Shown here: in pieces, positions 51,329 to 60,043 of the stretch
Layout of the letters: the number at the start of each line of letters is the position of its first letter
Position numbering within the stretch: the stretch's first letter is position 1
Origin: VAZQ01 sp963753575
Lineage (GTDB): Bacteria > Pseudomonadota > Alphaproteobacteria > Rhizobiales > Xanthobacteraceae
Length of the DNA stretch: 64,000 bases
Direction of reading: 5' to 3'
Assembly: GCA_963753575.1 (NCBI GenBank)
Contig: CAVWCR010000005.1
Coordinates: 310,001-374,000, forward strand
Translations under genes and position numbers: made by a program
Notes under the pieces: model-generated
Seen by the model: the letters and a program-made list of their open reading frames with translations, nothing else
Told to the model about the DNA's origin: nothing
The model's database searches: none

Positions 51329-51492
51329 TGGTGCCGCCGATTTGAAGTTCCTATGACACTTGCGGTAAACTTGGTTAGGAACTTCAAATCGAAAAGCGGC
51401 ACCAGAATCATTGACTTGCTAGTGCCCCTTTGCTTCCGAAGTTCGTGTCAGGGGTGCAGCAATCACTCACGAACTTCGGAAGCGGGGCACTC
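51329..51492. repeat. composite palindromic repeat R1, copy 3
   Basis: Module A (GGTGCCGCCGATTTGAAGTT ... AACTTCAAATCGAAAAGCGG) then module B (CTAGTGCCCCTTTGCTTCCG ... CACGAACTTCGGAAGCGGGG), with the linker AGAATCATTGACTTGCT. It matches copies 1 and 2 in order, spacing and orientation. It fills the gap between the nitroreductase and the next importer operon. Confidence 0.88.
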
Positions 51493-51530
51493 GTGAACGC
51501 GCCGGCAAATGCAATGCAGGAGAATCGATA

Positions 51531-52502
51531 ATGCGCACAATCTCGAGACGAGGCATGGTGGCGGGTACGCTGGCCGCGCCCCTGATCCTATCGACTCGTC
51601 AGGCCTTCGCGGCCGATAAGCTCAGGTTCGGTAAATCCGTTCCTAACTCCTTTGCCTTCAGTACGGCCGAAGTGGGCAATGCGGCCAAGACCTGGGAGCA
51701 TGAAAATATCGAGCTCGCCATATCCGCCTTCCGCGGTGACGCCCAGATGCAGCAGGCGCTTGCCGCCGGCGCGGTCGACGTCGCGGTCGGCTCCGGCCCC
51801 GGCCTGGGCTTCCGCGCCAAAGGCGTGCCGGCGATCGGGGTTGCCGCCATGTATGGCCCGCCCGCGAACCTGTCGCTCACCGTGCTGGCCAAATCGGATA
51901 TCCGCACTGTCGCTGATCTCAAGGGCAAGAGGGTCGGTGTCACCACGCTCGGCTCGCTGACCGATTGGCTGACGCGCAAATTGTCGCAGAAGCAGGGTTG
52001 GGGGCCGGAAGGCATCAAGGTGATGCCGCTCGGCGCCGTGCCGGCCCGTCTTGCCGCGATGGAGCGCGGCGAGCTTGACGGCATGGTGATCGAATTGGGG
52101 ACCGGCTACGAGCTGGAAGAGCAGGGCAAGGGCCGCGTCATCCTGCTGTTTGGCGACATCGAGAAGCATTTCTACACCCACGTCATCTACGCCACCGACG
52201 AGATGATTGCAAAACGGCCGGAGCTGTTGCGGCGCTTCCTGCATGGCTGGTTCAAGACGGTAGCCTTCATGAAGGCGAACAAGGAAGCGACCATCAAGGC
52301 GAGCACCAAGGTCGTGGGCATCCGCGAAAGCATTCTGTCGAAAGTCTACGATGCGCAGATGGGGAACTTCTCGCTCGACGGAGCCTGGGATCCGGAGGCG
52401 ATCGAGGTCCTGCGTCATTCGTTCAAGGAGCTCCATATCCTCGACTTCGTCCCGGAGGCGAAAACGATCTATAATGACAAGTTCGTCCCGGTAACCCTCT
52501 GA
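51531..52502 (+). CDS. ABC transporter substrate-binding protein, NMT1/SsuA type, Tat-like signal
   Basis: This 323-residue binding protein has an N-terminus MRTISRRGMVAGTLAAP and LSTRQAFAA, resembling a twin-arginine signal. The fold landmarks are QQALAAGAVDVAVGSGPG, DLKGKRVGVTTLGSLTDWL and MERGELDGMVIELG. It begins a plus-strand operon with an ATPase, two permeases and HyuA/HyuB, so it probably binds a cyclic amide or ureide that the HyuAB pair then opens. Ligand identity is inferred from context only. Confidence 0.9.
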   Translation: MRTISRRGMVAGTLAAPLILSTRQAFAADKLRFGKSVPNSFAFSTAEVGNAAKTWEHENIELAISAFRGDAQMQQALAAGAVDVAVGSGPGLGFRAKGVPAIGVAAMYGPPANLSLTVLAKSDIRTVADLKGKRVGVTTLGSLTDWLTRKLSQKQGWGPEGIKVMPLGAVPARLAAMERGELDGMVIELGTGYELEEQGKGRVILLFGDIEKHFYTHVIYATDEMIAKRPELLRRFLHGWFKTVAFMKANKEATIKASTKVVGIRESILSKVYDAQMGNFSLDGAWDPEAIEVLRHSFKELHILDFVPEAKTIYNDKFVPVTL

Positions 52503-52503
52503 C

Positions 52504-53373
52504 GTGACTGCCGAGAGCCAGCCAACCCAGGCGCAGACAAACACCTCGCGCGATGACGGATCGGGCGTCATCGCCATCGATCGCGTGTCGATGATGTTTG
52601 CGGGGCGGGATGCGGCGCAAAACGTTCTGGCGCTCGACGAAGTCTCACTCGATATCCGCAAGGGCGAGTTTGTCTGCCTGCTCGGACCCTCGGGCTGCGG
52701 CAAGAGTACGCTGCTCAGCATCATCGGCGGCTTGCTGCGGCCGACCACCGGCACGGTAACCATCACGGGCGTGCCCGTGACCCGGCCGCGGCCCAGCGAC
52801 GTGGCCTACGTCTTCCAGGAAAGCACGTTGCTGCCCTGGTATACGGTGCTGGAGAATTTCCGCCTGGCGCTGAAGTTCATGGGGCTCGACGACGCGAGCT
52901 GGCGTGACCGTGTGATGCAGGCGCTCTCCGCCGTCGGCATGGAGCAGTTCGCCAATCACTATCCCAAGCAGCTGTCCGGCGGAATGAAGCAGCGCATCAA
53001 CCTGGCGCGCGGGCTTTGCGTCGGCACGGAGGTCCTGCTGCTTGACGAGCCGTTCGCGGCGCTCGACGAGCAGACCCGCATGGTGCTGGGCGAGGACTTG
53101 TCCATGCTGCTGGCGCGCACCGGCAAGACCATTGTGTTCGTCACCCATTCGCTCGCCGAGGCGGTGTTTCTCGCCGACCGCATTGTGGTGATGACGGCGC
53201 GCCCGGGCCGCATCATGGACTCGATCAACGTGCCGCAGCCGCACCCGCGCTCACCGGATTTCATGCTCACCAGCGAATTCGGGGCGATCCGCAACAATCT
53301 CTATGCGCTCCTGCGCGACGAAATCAGGGCGACGGTCGCGCGCATGCGCGAGGCGCGCGACGCGCGCGGATAG
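52504..53373 (+). CDS. ABC transporter ATP-binding protein, SsuB/TauB type
   Basis: This 289-residue ATPase has Walker A GPSGCGKSTLLS, Q-loop FQESTLLPWYT, signature LSGGMKQRINLARG, Walker B LLLLDEPFAALDEQ and switch VTHSLAEA. It starts with GTG one base after the binding protein stop, which shows translational coupling. It serves the two permeases that follow. Confidence 0.92.
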   Translation: MTAESQPTQAQTNTSRDDGSGVIAIDRVSMMFAGRDAAQNVLALDEVSLDIRKGEFVCLLGPSGCGKSTLLSIIGGLLRPTTGTVTITGVPVTRPRPSDVAYVFQESTLLPWYTVLENFRLALKFMGLDDASWRDRVMQALSAVGMEQFANHYPKQLSGGMKQRINLARGLCVGTEVLLLDEPFAALDEQTRMVLGEDLSMLLARTGKTIVFVTHSLAEAVFLADRIVVMTARPGRIMDSINVPQPHPRSPDFMLTSEFGAIRNNLYALLRDEIRATVARMREARDARG

Positions 53374-53380
53374 GCGTTCC

Positions 53381-54130
53381 ATGCGGCGCGATCGGCTCAT
53401 CATCCACTCGATCCAGCTCGTGTTGTTCGCAAGCGTATTCGCCGCCTGGTACTTCGCGACCCATTCCGGCGTACGGGCGCTGCTCTTGCCGCCGCCTGAT
53501 CTGGTCTGGCGCGAGATGAAGGTCCTGTGGTCCTCTGGCCGGCTGTGGTCGGCGGCGGTGGTGACCCTCAACGAGATCTGGCAGGCCTATTCCATCGCGG
53601 TTGTGGCGGGCGTCGCGGTTGGCTTCCTGGTCAGCCGCTCGCGCGCGCTGGTTCGCATCTTCGAGCCGGTGCTGACCGGATTGTTCGCGATCCCGCTCAC
53701 GCTGTTCTTTCCCTTGTTCGTCGTGTTCTTCGGCATCGGGCCGGACTCGAAGGTCGCCTACGGCGCCACGCAATGCTTCTTTCCGATCGCGCTCAATACG
53801 ATCGCGGGCTTTGCCAATGTCGACGAGCTCTACCTGCGGGCGGCGCGCGCGATGGGCGCCTCCAGCGTGTCGCAGTTTCGCTATATCTACCTGCCGGCGG
53901 CGCTGCCGGTCACGATGACCGGCTTCCGCATCGGCTTCTTCATTTGCATCGCGGCGGTGCTCGGCGGTGAAACGCTCGCGGCGGCATCGGGGATTGGAAA
54001 ATCCATCGCGCTCTCCGCCGAGCTGATGGAGACGGCGCGGCTCTACGCCTGGATCGCCTACGTGGTCACCGTCTCGGTCACGCTCAACCTGCTCGCGCTC
54101 GCCGCCGAGCAGCGCGGCGACGAGGGGTGA
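53381..54130 (+). CDS. ABC transporter permease, SsuC/TauC type
   Basis: This 249-residue permease has about six hydrophobic segments and a coupling loop DELYLRAARAMGASSVSQFR. The ATG at 53381 lies seven bases after the ATPase stop; an upstream frame that overlaps the ATPase gene is rejected. A second, different permease follows, so this importer likely uses a heterodimer of permeases, whereas most of its class use a homodimer. Confidence 0.9.
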   Translation: MRRDRLIIHSIQLVLFASVFAAWYFATHSGVRALLLPPPDLVWREMKVLWSSGRLWSAAVVTLNEIWQAYSIAVVAGVAVGFLVSRSRALVRIFEPVLTGLFAIPLTLFFPLFVVFFGIGPDSKVAYGATQCFFPIALNTIAGFANVDELYLRAARAMGASSVSQFRYIYLPAALPVTMTGFRIGFFICIAAVLGGETLAAASGIGKSIALSAELMETARLYAWIAYVVTVSVTLNLLALAAEQRGDEG

Positions 54131-54135
54131 CGGGG

Positions 54136-54888
54136 ATGAGCGCCACCCAAGTGCGACTGATCCGGCTGTCGCTGATCGTGCTCCTGCTCGCGGTCTGGGA
54201 GTTCTACGCGCGCTTCATCAGCACGTCGTCGCTGGTGGCCGGTCCGAGCGACGTCGCGCTGGCCTGGTGGCCCCAGGTAATGGGCGACCCGGGGGTGCGG
54301 ATGGCGGTTGCGGTCACGCTGCTCGAGCTCGTGGTGGCGTTCGCGCTTTCGGTCGTCTTCGGCATGCTGATCGGCATCCTGGTCGGGCTGAGCAACCTCG
54401 GCCGCCGCAGCATCTACCCGGTCGTGCTGCTGCTCTATGGCATTCCGCAGGCGATCATGCTGCCCTTGTTCGTGCTGATGTTCGGGATCGGGCCAGCGGT
54501 CAAGATCGCGTTCGGCTTCAGCCACGGCATCTTCCCGGTGATCGTCAACACCATCGCGGGCATGCGCAACGTCAGCCAGCACCTGGTCGGGGGTGCGGCG
54601 GCGCAGGGTGCGACCCGCATCCAGCAGGTGCGCTACGTCATCTTTCCACACATGGTGGCGACCGTATTTGCCGGCCTGCGGCTCGCCATGACCCTGACAC
54701 TCCTTGGGGTCGTGCTGGCGGAGATCTTCGTCTCCCAGGGCGGCATCGGCTTCTATACGCTGGCCTTTTCCGAAACCTTCAACCCGGCGGCCCTGATGGC
54801 GCTTGTCTTGACGCTCGCCCTCATGGCAATTGCGCTCAACGAGCTGATGCGGCTCGTCGAGGCGCGCTTCTCGCGCTGGAGGGATTAG
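54136..54888 (+). CDS. ABC transporter permease, SsuC/TauC type, second subunit
   Basis: This 250-residue permease is paralogous to the preceding one, with loop SQHLVGGAAAQGATRIQQVR in the EAA position. The ATG at 54136 follows GAGGGGTGACGGG; a GTG at 54127 that overlaps the preceding gene is an alternative. It completes the importer; HyuA follows 27 bases later on the same strand. Confidence 0.9.
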   Translation: MSATQVRLIRLSLIVLLLAVWEFYARFISTSSLVAGPSDVALAWWPQVMGDPGVRMAVAVTLLELVVAFALSVVFGMLIGILVGLSNLGRRSIYPVVLLLYGIPQAIMLPLFVLMFGIGPAVKIAFGFSHGIFPVIVNTIAGMRNVSQHLVGGAAAQGATRIQQVRYVIFPHMVATVFAGLRLAMTLTLLGVVLAEIFVSQGGIGFYTLAFSETFNPAALMALVLTLALMAIALNELMRLVEARFSRWRD

Positions 54889-54915
54889 GTTGCGGACGCA
54901 TAGAGTAGGATCAGC

Positions 54916-56985
54916 ATGAACGTTGTTGGCGTCGATATCGGGGGCACCTTCACCGACCTCGTCGGCTGCGTCGACGGCCGCATCGTCACCTCCAAGACCT
55001 CGACCGTGCCGGCCGACCCGACGCGTGGCGTGGCCGACAGCCTGAGCCTGGCGGGCTGCCGCATGCCGACGCTCGACGAGGTGCTGCATGGCTCGACCAT
55101 TGCCATCAACACGGTGCTGGAGAAGAAAGGTGCGCGCACGGCGCTGATCACGACCCGCGGCTTCCGCGACACCTATGCGATCGGTCGCGGCAACCGGATC
55201 GAGGCCTTCAACCTGTTCTTTCACCGGCCGAAGCCGCTCATCCCGCGCGATCTCACTTTCGAGGTCACGGAGCGGCTGAACGCCAAGGGCGACGTGCTCA
55301 CGCCGCTGGCCGAGGACGAGGTCGCAAGCCTCGCCCGGCTCCTCGACAGCCTCAAGATCGAGGCGGTCGCCGTGTGCCTGCTGCATGCCTACGCCAACCC
55401 GGCGCATGAGCGGCGCATCGGCGAGATGCTGCGCGCGGCCGATCCTGATCGCTTCGTCACGCTGTCCCATGAAATCGTGCGCGAATATCGCGAATACGAG
55501 CGCACCTCGACCACCGCCATCAACGCCTTCGTGGGGCCGCGCGTGCAGGGCTACCTGCGCCGCCTCGACGGCTTCCTGCGCGGTGAAGCCTTTGGCGGCA
55601 AGATCAACATCATGCGCTCGAACGGCGGCGTCATGTCGATCGCGCTCGCGCAGGAGCAGCCGGTCTCGATGATGGAATCGGGGCCGGTCGCCGGCATGAT
55701 CGGCGCCGGACGGCTCGCCCGTCAGCTCCGGATCGAGCGCGCCATCGGGTTCGACATGGGCGGCACCACCGCCAAGGCGAGCCTGATCACCAACGGCGCG
55801 CCCGCGATCGAAGAGGGCTACGTGATCGGCGGCGAAGCCTCCGGCCAGCCGATGCAGATTCCAGTCGTCGATATCGTGGAAGTCGGCGCCGGTGGCGGCT
55901 CGATCGCCTGGTGCGACGCGGTCGGCGGCATCCATGTCGGGCCACAGAGCGCGGGCGCCGACCCGGGGCCCGCTGCCTACGGCAAGGGCTCGCTCGATCC
56001 GGTCGTGACCGACGCCGATCTCATCCTCGGGCGCATCAACGCCGAGCGCTTCCTCAACGGCGCCATGCGGCTCGACCGCGCCGCGGCTGAGCGCGCAGTC
56101 GAGGGCAGGCTCGCGGGGCCGCTGCGGCTCTCGGTGCCGGAGGCCGCGCTCGGCATCGTTCAGATCGCGGACGCCGCCATGTCGCTTGCGGTGCGTGCCG
56201 TGTCGATCAACAAGGGCGTCGATCCGCGCTCCTCCGCGATGATCGCGTTCGGTGGTGCGGGGCCGCTGCACGCCGTCGCGATCGCGCGCGAGATCTTCGT
56301 TCCGAAGGTGATTGTCCCGAAGGTGCCGGGCACGTTCTCGGCGCTCGGCATGCTGATGGCGCCGTGGCGGCAGGATTTCGTGCGCACACTCTATGGTCTT
56401 CTCGGCGCGCTCGACGAGCAGGCCGTCATGGGCGTGTTCGGTGAGCTCGCGGCCGCTGGCCGCCAGCAGGCAGAGCGCGACGGCATTGCGCAAGGCGACG
56501 CCGTGTTCACCTTCCTGGCCGACCTGCGCTATGTCGGGCAGGAGCACACCATCGCGATCCCGGTCGCAGACCCGAAGCTTCTTTGCAGCGATATCGCGCC
56601 ATTGCAGGCCCTGTTCCACGCCGAGCACGACCAGCGCTACGGCCAGGCCGCGCCCGACGAGCGGCTCGAATGCGTCAATGTCCGCCTGGTGGTGACTGCC
56701 GGCAAGCCGGACATGCTGGCGGAGCAATGGCTCTCGCAGGCGTGGCAGCCGGAGCCGCCGGTCGCTGATCAATGGCGCGACGCCATATTCAGCGATGCAG
56801 CGCGCCCGGTGCGCACGCGCGTGATCTGGCGGCCGTCGCTGGCGGCCGGCGCGCGCATCGAAGGCCCGGCCGTGATCGAGGAGCCGAACGCGACCACGCT
56901 CATTCACCCCGGCGATGTCGCGACCGTGACGGAAGCCGGCCATCTCATCATCGATGTCGCGCTCGACGGGGCAAATGAGCCATGA
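54916..56985 (+). CDS. hydantoinase A / oxoprolinase alpha-subunit family ATPase
   Basis: This 689-residue ASKHA ATPase is the second HyuA-type protein in the window. The phosphate loop is VVGVDIGGTFTDLVG. Other blocks are LHGSTIAINTVLEKKGARTA, MESGPVAGMIGAGRLARQ, IGFDMGGTTAKASLI, EVGAGGGSIAWCD, DPGPAAYGKGS and IAFGGAGPLHAVAIAREI. It is clearly diverged from the copy at 15258, so the two pairs probably have different substrates. Its last bases overlap the HyuB start (ATGA). Confidence 0.92.
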   Translation: MNVVGVDIGGTFTDLVGCVDGRIVTSKTSTVPADPTRGVADSLSLAGCRMPTLDEVLHGSTIAINTVLEKKGARTALITTRGFRDTYAIGRGNRIEAFNLFFHRPKPLIPRDLTFEVTERLNAKGDVLTPLAEDEVASLARLLDSLKIEAVAVCLLHAYANPAHERRIGEMLRAADPDRFVTLSHEIVREYREYERTSTTAINAFVGPRVQGYLRRLDGFLRGEAFGGKINIMRSNGGVMSIALAQEQPVSMMESGPVAGMIGAGRLARQLRIERAIGFDMGGTTAKASLITNGAPAIEEGYVIGGEASGQPMQIPVVDIVEVGAGGGSIAWCDAVGGIHVGPQSAGADPGPAAYGKGSLDPVVTDADLILGRINAERFLNGAMRLDRAAAERAVEGRLAGPLRLSVPEAALGIVQIADAAMSLAVRAVSINKGVDPRSSAMIAFGGAGPLHAVAIAREIFVPKVIVPKVPGTFSALGMLMAPWRQDFVRTLYGLLGALDEQAVMGVFGELAAAGRQQAERDGIAQGDAVFTFLADLRYVGQEHTIAIPVADPKLLCSDIAPLQALFHAEHDQRYGQAAPDERLECVNVRLVVTAGKPDMLAEQWLSQAWQPEPPVADQWRDAIFSDAARPVRTRVIWRPSLAAGARIEGPAVIEEPNATTLIHPGDVATVTEAGHLIIDVALDGANEP

Positions 56986-58677
56986 GCCACAACGAAGCCC
57001 ATCCGATCACGGTCGAAGTGGTGCGCAACGCCATCGTGGCCTATGCCGACGAGATGGGGAACGCGCTCTCCAAAGCTGCCTACAACATGATGATCTACGA
57101 GGTGCGCGATTTCTGCTGCGGCCTGATCGATACCCAGGCGCGCATGATCTCGCAGAACCGCGGCGGGCTGCCGATCTTTCTCGCCGATCTCGGCGTCGCG
57201 GTCGCCGACGGCATCGCGCGCTACGGGCTCGACGGCTTCGCGCCCGGCGACGTCATGGTGATGAATCAGGCCGAGGTCTGCGGCCAGCATCTCAACAACG
57301 TGGTGGTTTATTCGCCCTGCTTCCACGATGGCGAGGTCGTGGGCTTTGCGGCCAACCGCGCGCACTGGGTTGACATCGGCGGCATGCACCAGGGCTTCGG
57401 CTCGACCGCCGCCAACGATATCTACTGCGAGGGGCTGCAGATCCGCTCGCTGAAGATCTACGAGGCCGGCAAGCGCAACGAGACGCTCTGGCAGATCATC
57501 CGCGACAACGTCCGCTATCCGGATGCGAGCCTGGGCGACCTGCGGGCGCAGATCGCCTCCTGCCAGCTTGGCGCGCGCCGCTACGGCGAACTGATTGCGC
57601 GCTACGGCCGCGAGATGGTGGAAGCCTGCGTCGCCAAGGTCTGGGACCAGGCCGAGCTCGCGGCGCGGCACGTGGTCGAACAGATCCCGGACGGCGCCTA
57701 CGAGGCCGAGAGCTTCCTCGACAACGACGGCCGCACGCTCGACAAGCCGCTACGGGTCAAGGTCAAGGTGCGGGTGCAGGGCTCGCAGATGACGGTCGAC
57801 TTCAGCGAGATGAATCCGCAGGTGGCGAGCCCGCTCAATTCCGGCCGCTCCGGCGGCATCGCGGCCGCGCGCGTCGCCTTCAAGGCGCTTACCTCGCCCG
57901 ACCTCGATGTCAACGAGGGTTGCTTCCGCCCGCTGGACGTGGTCTTGCCCGATGGCACCATGCTCAGCGCCAAGCCGCCGGCCGCGCTCGGGCGCTGGAG
58001 CATCGCGCTGCCGACCGTGATCGACACCATCCTCAAGGCGTTGGCGCCGGCGGTGCCACAGCTCGTGCCCGCCGCGCATAAGGGCGACATGGGTGGCTGC
58101 TCGTTCTTCGGCTTCCGGCCGGACGGCTCGCGCTATCTGCTGATGAACATCTTCGGCGGCGGTTGGGGCGGGCGGCCAACCGAAGACGGCGAATCCGCCA
58201 GCGTCTCGGTCTGCCAGGGCGACGTGCGCAACACGCCAGTGGAGTTGCAGGAGATCAAGTATCCGGTGCTGATCGACAAGCACACGTTCCGCTGCGACTT
58301 CAGGCGGCGCCGGCCGCTTCCGCGGCGGGCTTGGGCTGGAGGTGAGCTACCGCATGCTGCAGGCCTGCAAGGCCAACATCAATTGCGAGCGCACGGTCGA
58401 TCCGCCCTGGGGCCTGCACGGTGGCGGCTCCGCTGCCACCAATTCGGCCATCGTCCGCCGCGCCGATGGCTCTGAGCAGGTGGTGTTAAAGGGGACTGAG
58501 ATTCCGCTCGCGGCCGGCGATGTGGTGACGTTCCTCACCGCCGGCGGCGGCGGTTACGGCGATCCGCATGAGCGTGCTGCCGAAGCGGTGAAGCGCGATA
58601 TCGCGGAGGGCCTGATCTCGCCCGAGGCGGCGATGACCTTCTACGGCGCGGAAGGCGTGAAAGAGCCCGCCGAGTGA
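56982..58677 (+). pseudogene. hydantoinase B / oxoprolinase beta-subunit family protein, frameshifted
   Basis: The first 440 residues are a normal HyuB-type protein (VMNQAEVCGQHLNNVVVYSP, GGMHQGFGSTAANDI, LNSGRSGGIAAARVAF, NIFGGGWGGRPTEDG). At about 58299 one extra T changes the frame: the family motif SGGAGRFRGGLGLEVSYR is readable only after skipping that base. The correct frame then runs through ERTVDPPWGLHGGGSA and FLTAGGGGYGDPHER to the stop at 58677. Restored length is about 565 residues. It overlaps HyuA by four bases. It is either a new pseudogene or a sequence error; the rest shows no decay. Confidence 0.82.
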
Positions 58678-58702
58678 TTCAGGAGCTCACAACACGCAGA
58701 CC

Positions 58703-58790
58703 GTCATGCCCGGCCTTGTGCCGGGCATCCACGTCTTGTTTTCTTGCACGCACTAAAGACGTGGATGGCCGGGACGAGCCCGGCCGTGAC
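58703..58790. repeat. palindromic repeat R3-type, copy f
   Basis: The ends are GTCATGCCCGGCCTTGTGCC and GGACGAGCCCGGCCGTGAC, with inner arms ATCCACGTCTT/AAAGACGTGGAT. The same form occurs at 17343. It separates HyuB from the first creatinase-fold gene. Confidence 0.75.
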
Positions 58791-58804
58791 GATATGGCTG
58801 GACG

Positions 58805-59902
58805 ATGATCTACGACGACCGCAAGCAACGCCTGCTCGCCGCGATGGCGGATGCCGGCATCGACATGCTCCTGGTCTATGGCAACGCCTGGCAGGGCGAC
58901 TACCTGCGCTACGCCACCGACTACGCGGCGCTGGAAGGCCAGGCGCTCGCGCTGGTGCGCGCCGACGGCCATGTCACACTCTATCTCGACAGCCCGCTGG
59001 AGGTCGATCGCGCCGAGATTGATTGCCCGGACATCGAAGTGGTGCATGCGCCGAACCTGATCGCCGAGGTCGACGGCGCGCTCGATCGCTTTCGCAATCA
59101 GCGCATCGGCTCGGCGCCCGGCCGCCTCCTGCCGCGCCGGCTCGCGGCGCGCGCCAAGGATCTCAACCTCGCCGACCAGACCGCGTTTCTCGACCAGCTG
59201 TTGATGCACAAGCTCGACTCCGAGATCGTCGCCATGCGCCGCGCCGCCAGGCTGGCGGATGAGGGCTATGCGGTGTTCCGGCAGGCGGCGCGCGTCGGCC
59301 GCGCCGATTATGAGCTGATCGCCGAGATCGAGGCGTTCTTCCGCGCCCACGGCGTCGACCACAATTTCCAGATCATCGGCGTGGGCGGCCAGGAAGTGCG
59401 CGGCATGGCGCCGCCGTCGGGCAGGCGGCTCAAGCGCGGCGATATGGTCACCACCGAGCTCACCCCGCGCGTCGATGGTTACTACGCCCAGATTTGCCGC
59501 ACGCTGGTGATCGGCGAGCCGAATGCCGGGCAGAGAAAGGCGCACGCGCTCTGGCTCGAGTCGATGGAAGCCGGCATCGCGATCGTGCGTGACGGCGTCA
59601 CCGCCGCCGACATCGCGCGTGCCGAGAACGATGTGTTTCGCGCCCATGGGCTCGGGCAGTACACGACCAGCGAATACACCCGCGTGCGCGGCCATGGGCT
59701 AGGCCTGTTCGTGGACACCAAGCCGCACATCCTGGAAGACGTAACCACGCGCATCGACGCCGGCATGACGCTGATCGTTCATCCCAACACCTATCATCCC
59801 GAGGTGGGCTACATGGTGCTGGGCGATTCGCTCGTGGTCACGCACGACGGCTGCGAGGTCGTCACCGCGACGCCGCGCGAATTGTTCAGTGTTCCAGGGT
59901 GA
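58805..59902 (+). CDS. M24-family (creatinase/aminopeptidase P fold) protein lacking most metal ligands
   Basis: This 365-residue protein has a creatinase-type N-terminal domain (MLLVYGNAWQGDYLRYATDY) and a pita-bread C-terminal domain. Where metallopeptidases have two Asp, a His and two Glu, it reads GDMVTTELTPRVDGYYAQICRTL (Glu and Gln, shown in part), RGHGLGLFVD (His kept), IVHPNTYHP (His for Glu) and VGYMVLGDSLV (no Glu). This loss fits creatinase-like hydrolases, which need no metal, more than peptidases. It follows HyuA/HyuB on the same strand, so it may act on the ureido or amide product. Activity is unproven. Confidence 0.85.
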   Translation: MIYDDRKQRLLAAMADAGIDMLLVYGNAWQGDYLRYATDYAALEGQALALVRADGHVTLYLDSPLEVDRAEIDCPDIEVVHAPNLIAEVDGALDRFRNQRIGSAPGRLLPRRLAARAKDLNLADQTAFLDQLLMHKLDSEIVAMRRAARLADEGYAVFRQAARVGRADYELIAEIEAFFRAHGVDHNFQIIGVGGQEVRGMAPPSGRRLKRGDMVTTELTPRVDGYYAQICRTLVIGEPNAGQRKAHALWLESMEAGIAIVRDGVTAADIARAENDVFRAHGLGQYTTSEYTRVRGHGLGLFVDTKPHILEDVTTRIDAGMTLIVHPNTYHPEVGYMVLGDSLVVTHDGCEVVTATPRELFSVPG

Positions 59903-59929
59903 CAATGGTCGGCGACGAATTACTTCCCC

Positions 59930-60025
59930 GTCGTCCCGGACGCGCCGAAGGCGCGAGCCGGGACCCATTCTTCCAAAGCAATAATTTAGTGGGTCCCGGG
60001 TCTCGCTTCGCTCGCCCGGGACGAC
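59930..60025. repeat. palindromic repeat R3-type, copy d
   Basis: GTCGTCCCGGACGCGCCGAA...and...CTCGCCCGGGACGACA ends with inner arms GGGACCCA/TGGGTCCC around an AT-rich centre (AAAGCAATAATTTAG). It sits between the two creatinase-fold genes and may overlap the leader of the second. Confidence 0.8.
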
Positions 60026-60043
60026 AGTAAGGGGCTGACGTCA

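Noticed and set aside
54058..56943. 961-residue minus-strand frame opposite HyuA
   Set aside because: It is the largest antisense frame in the window but shows low-complexity Arg/His/Asp-rich sequence typical of shadows, and the plus-strand HyuA is clearly real.
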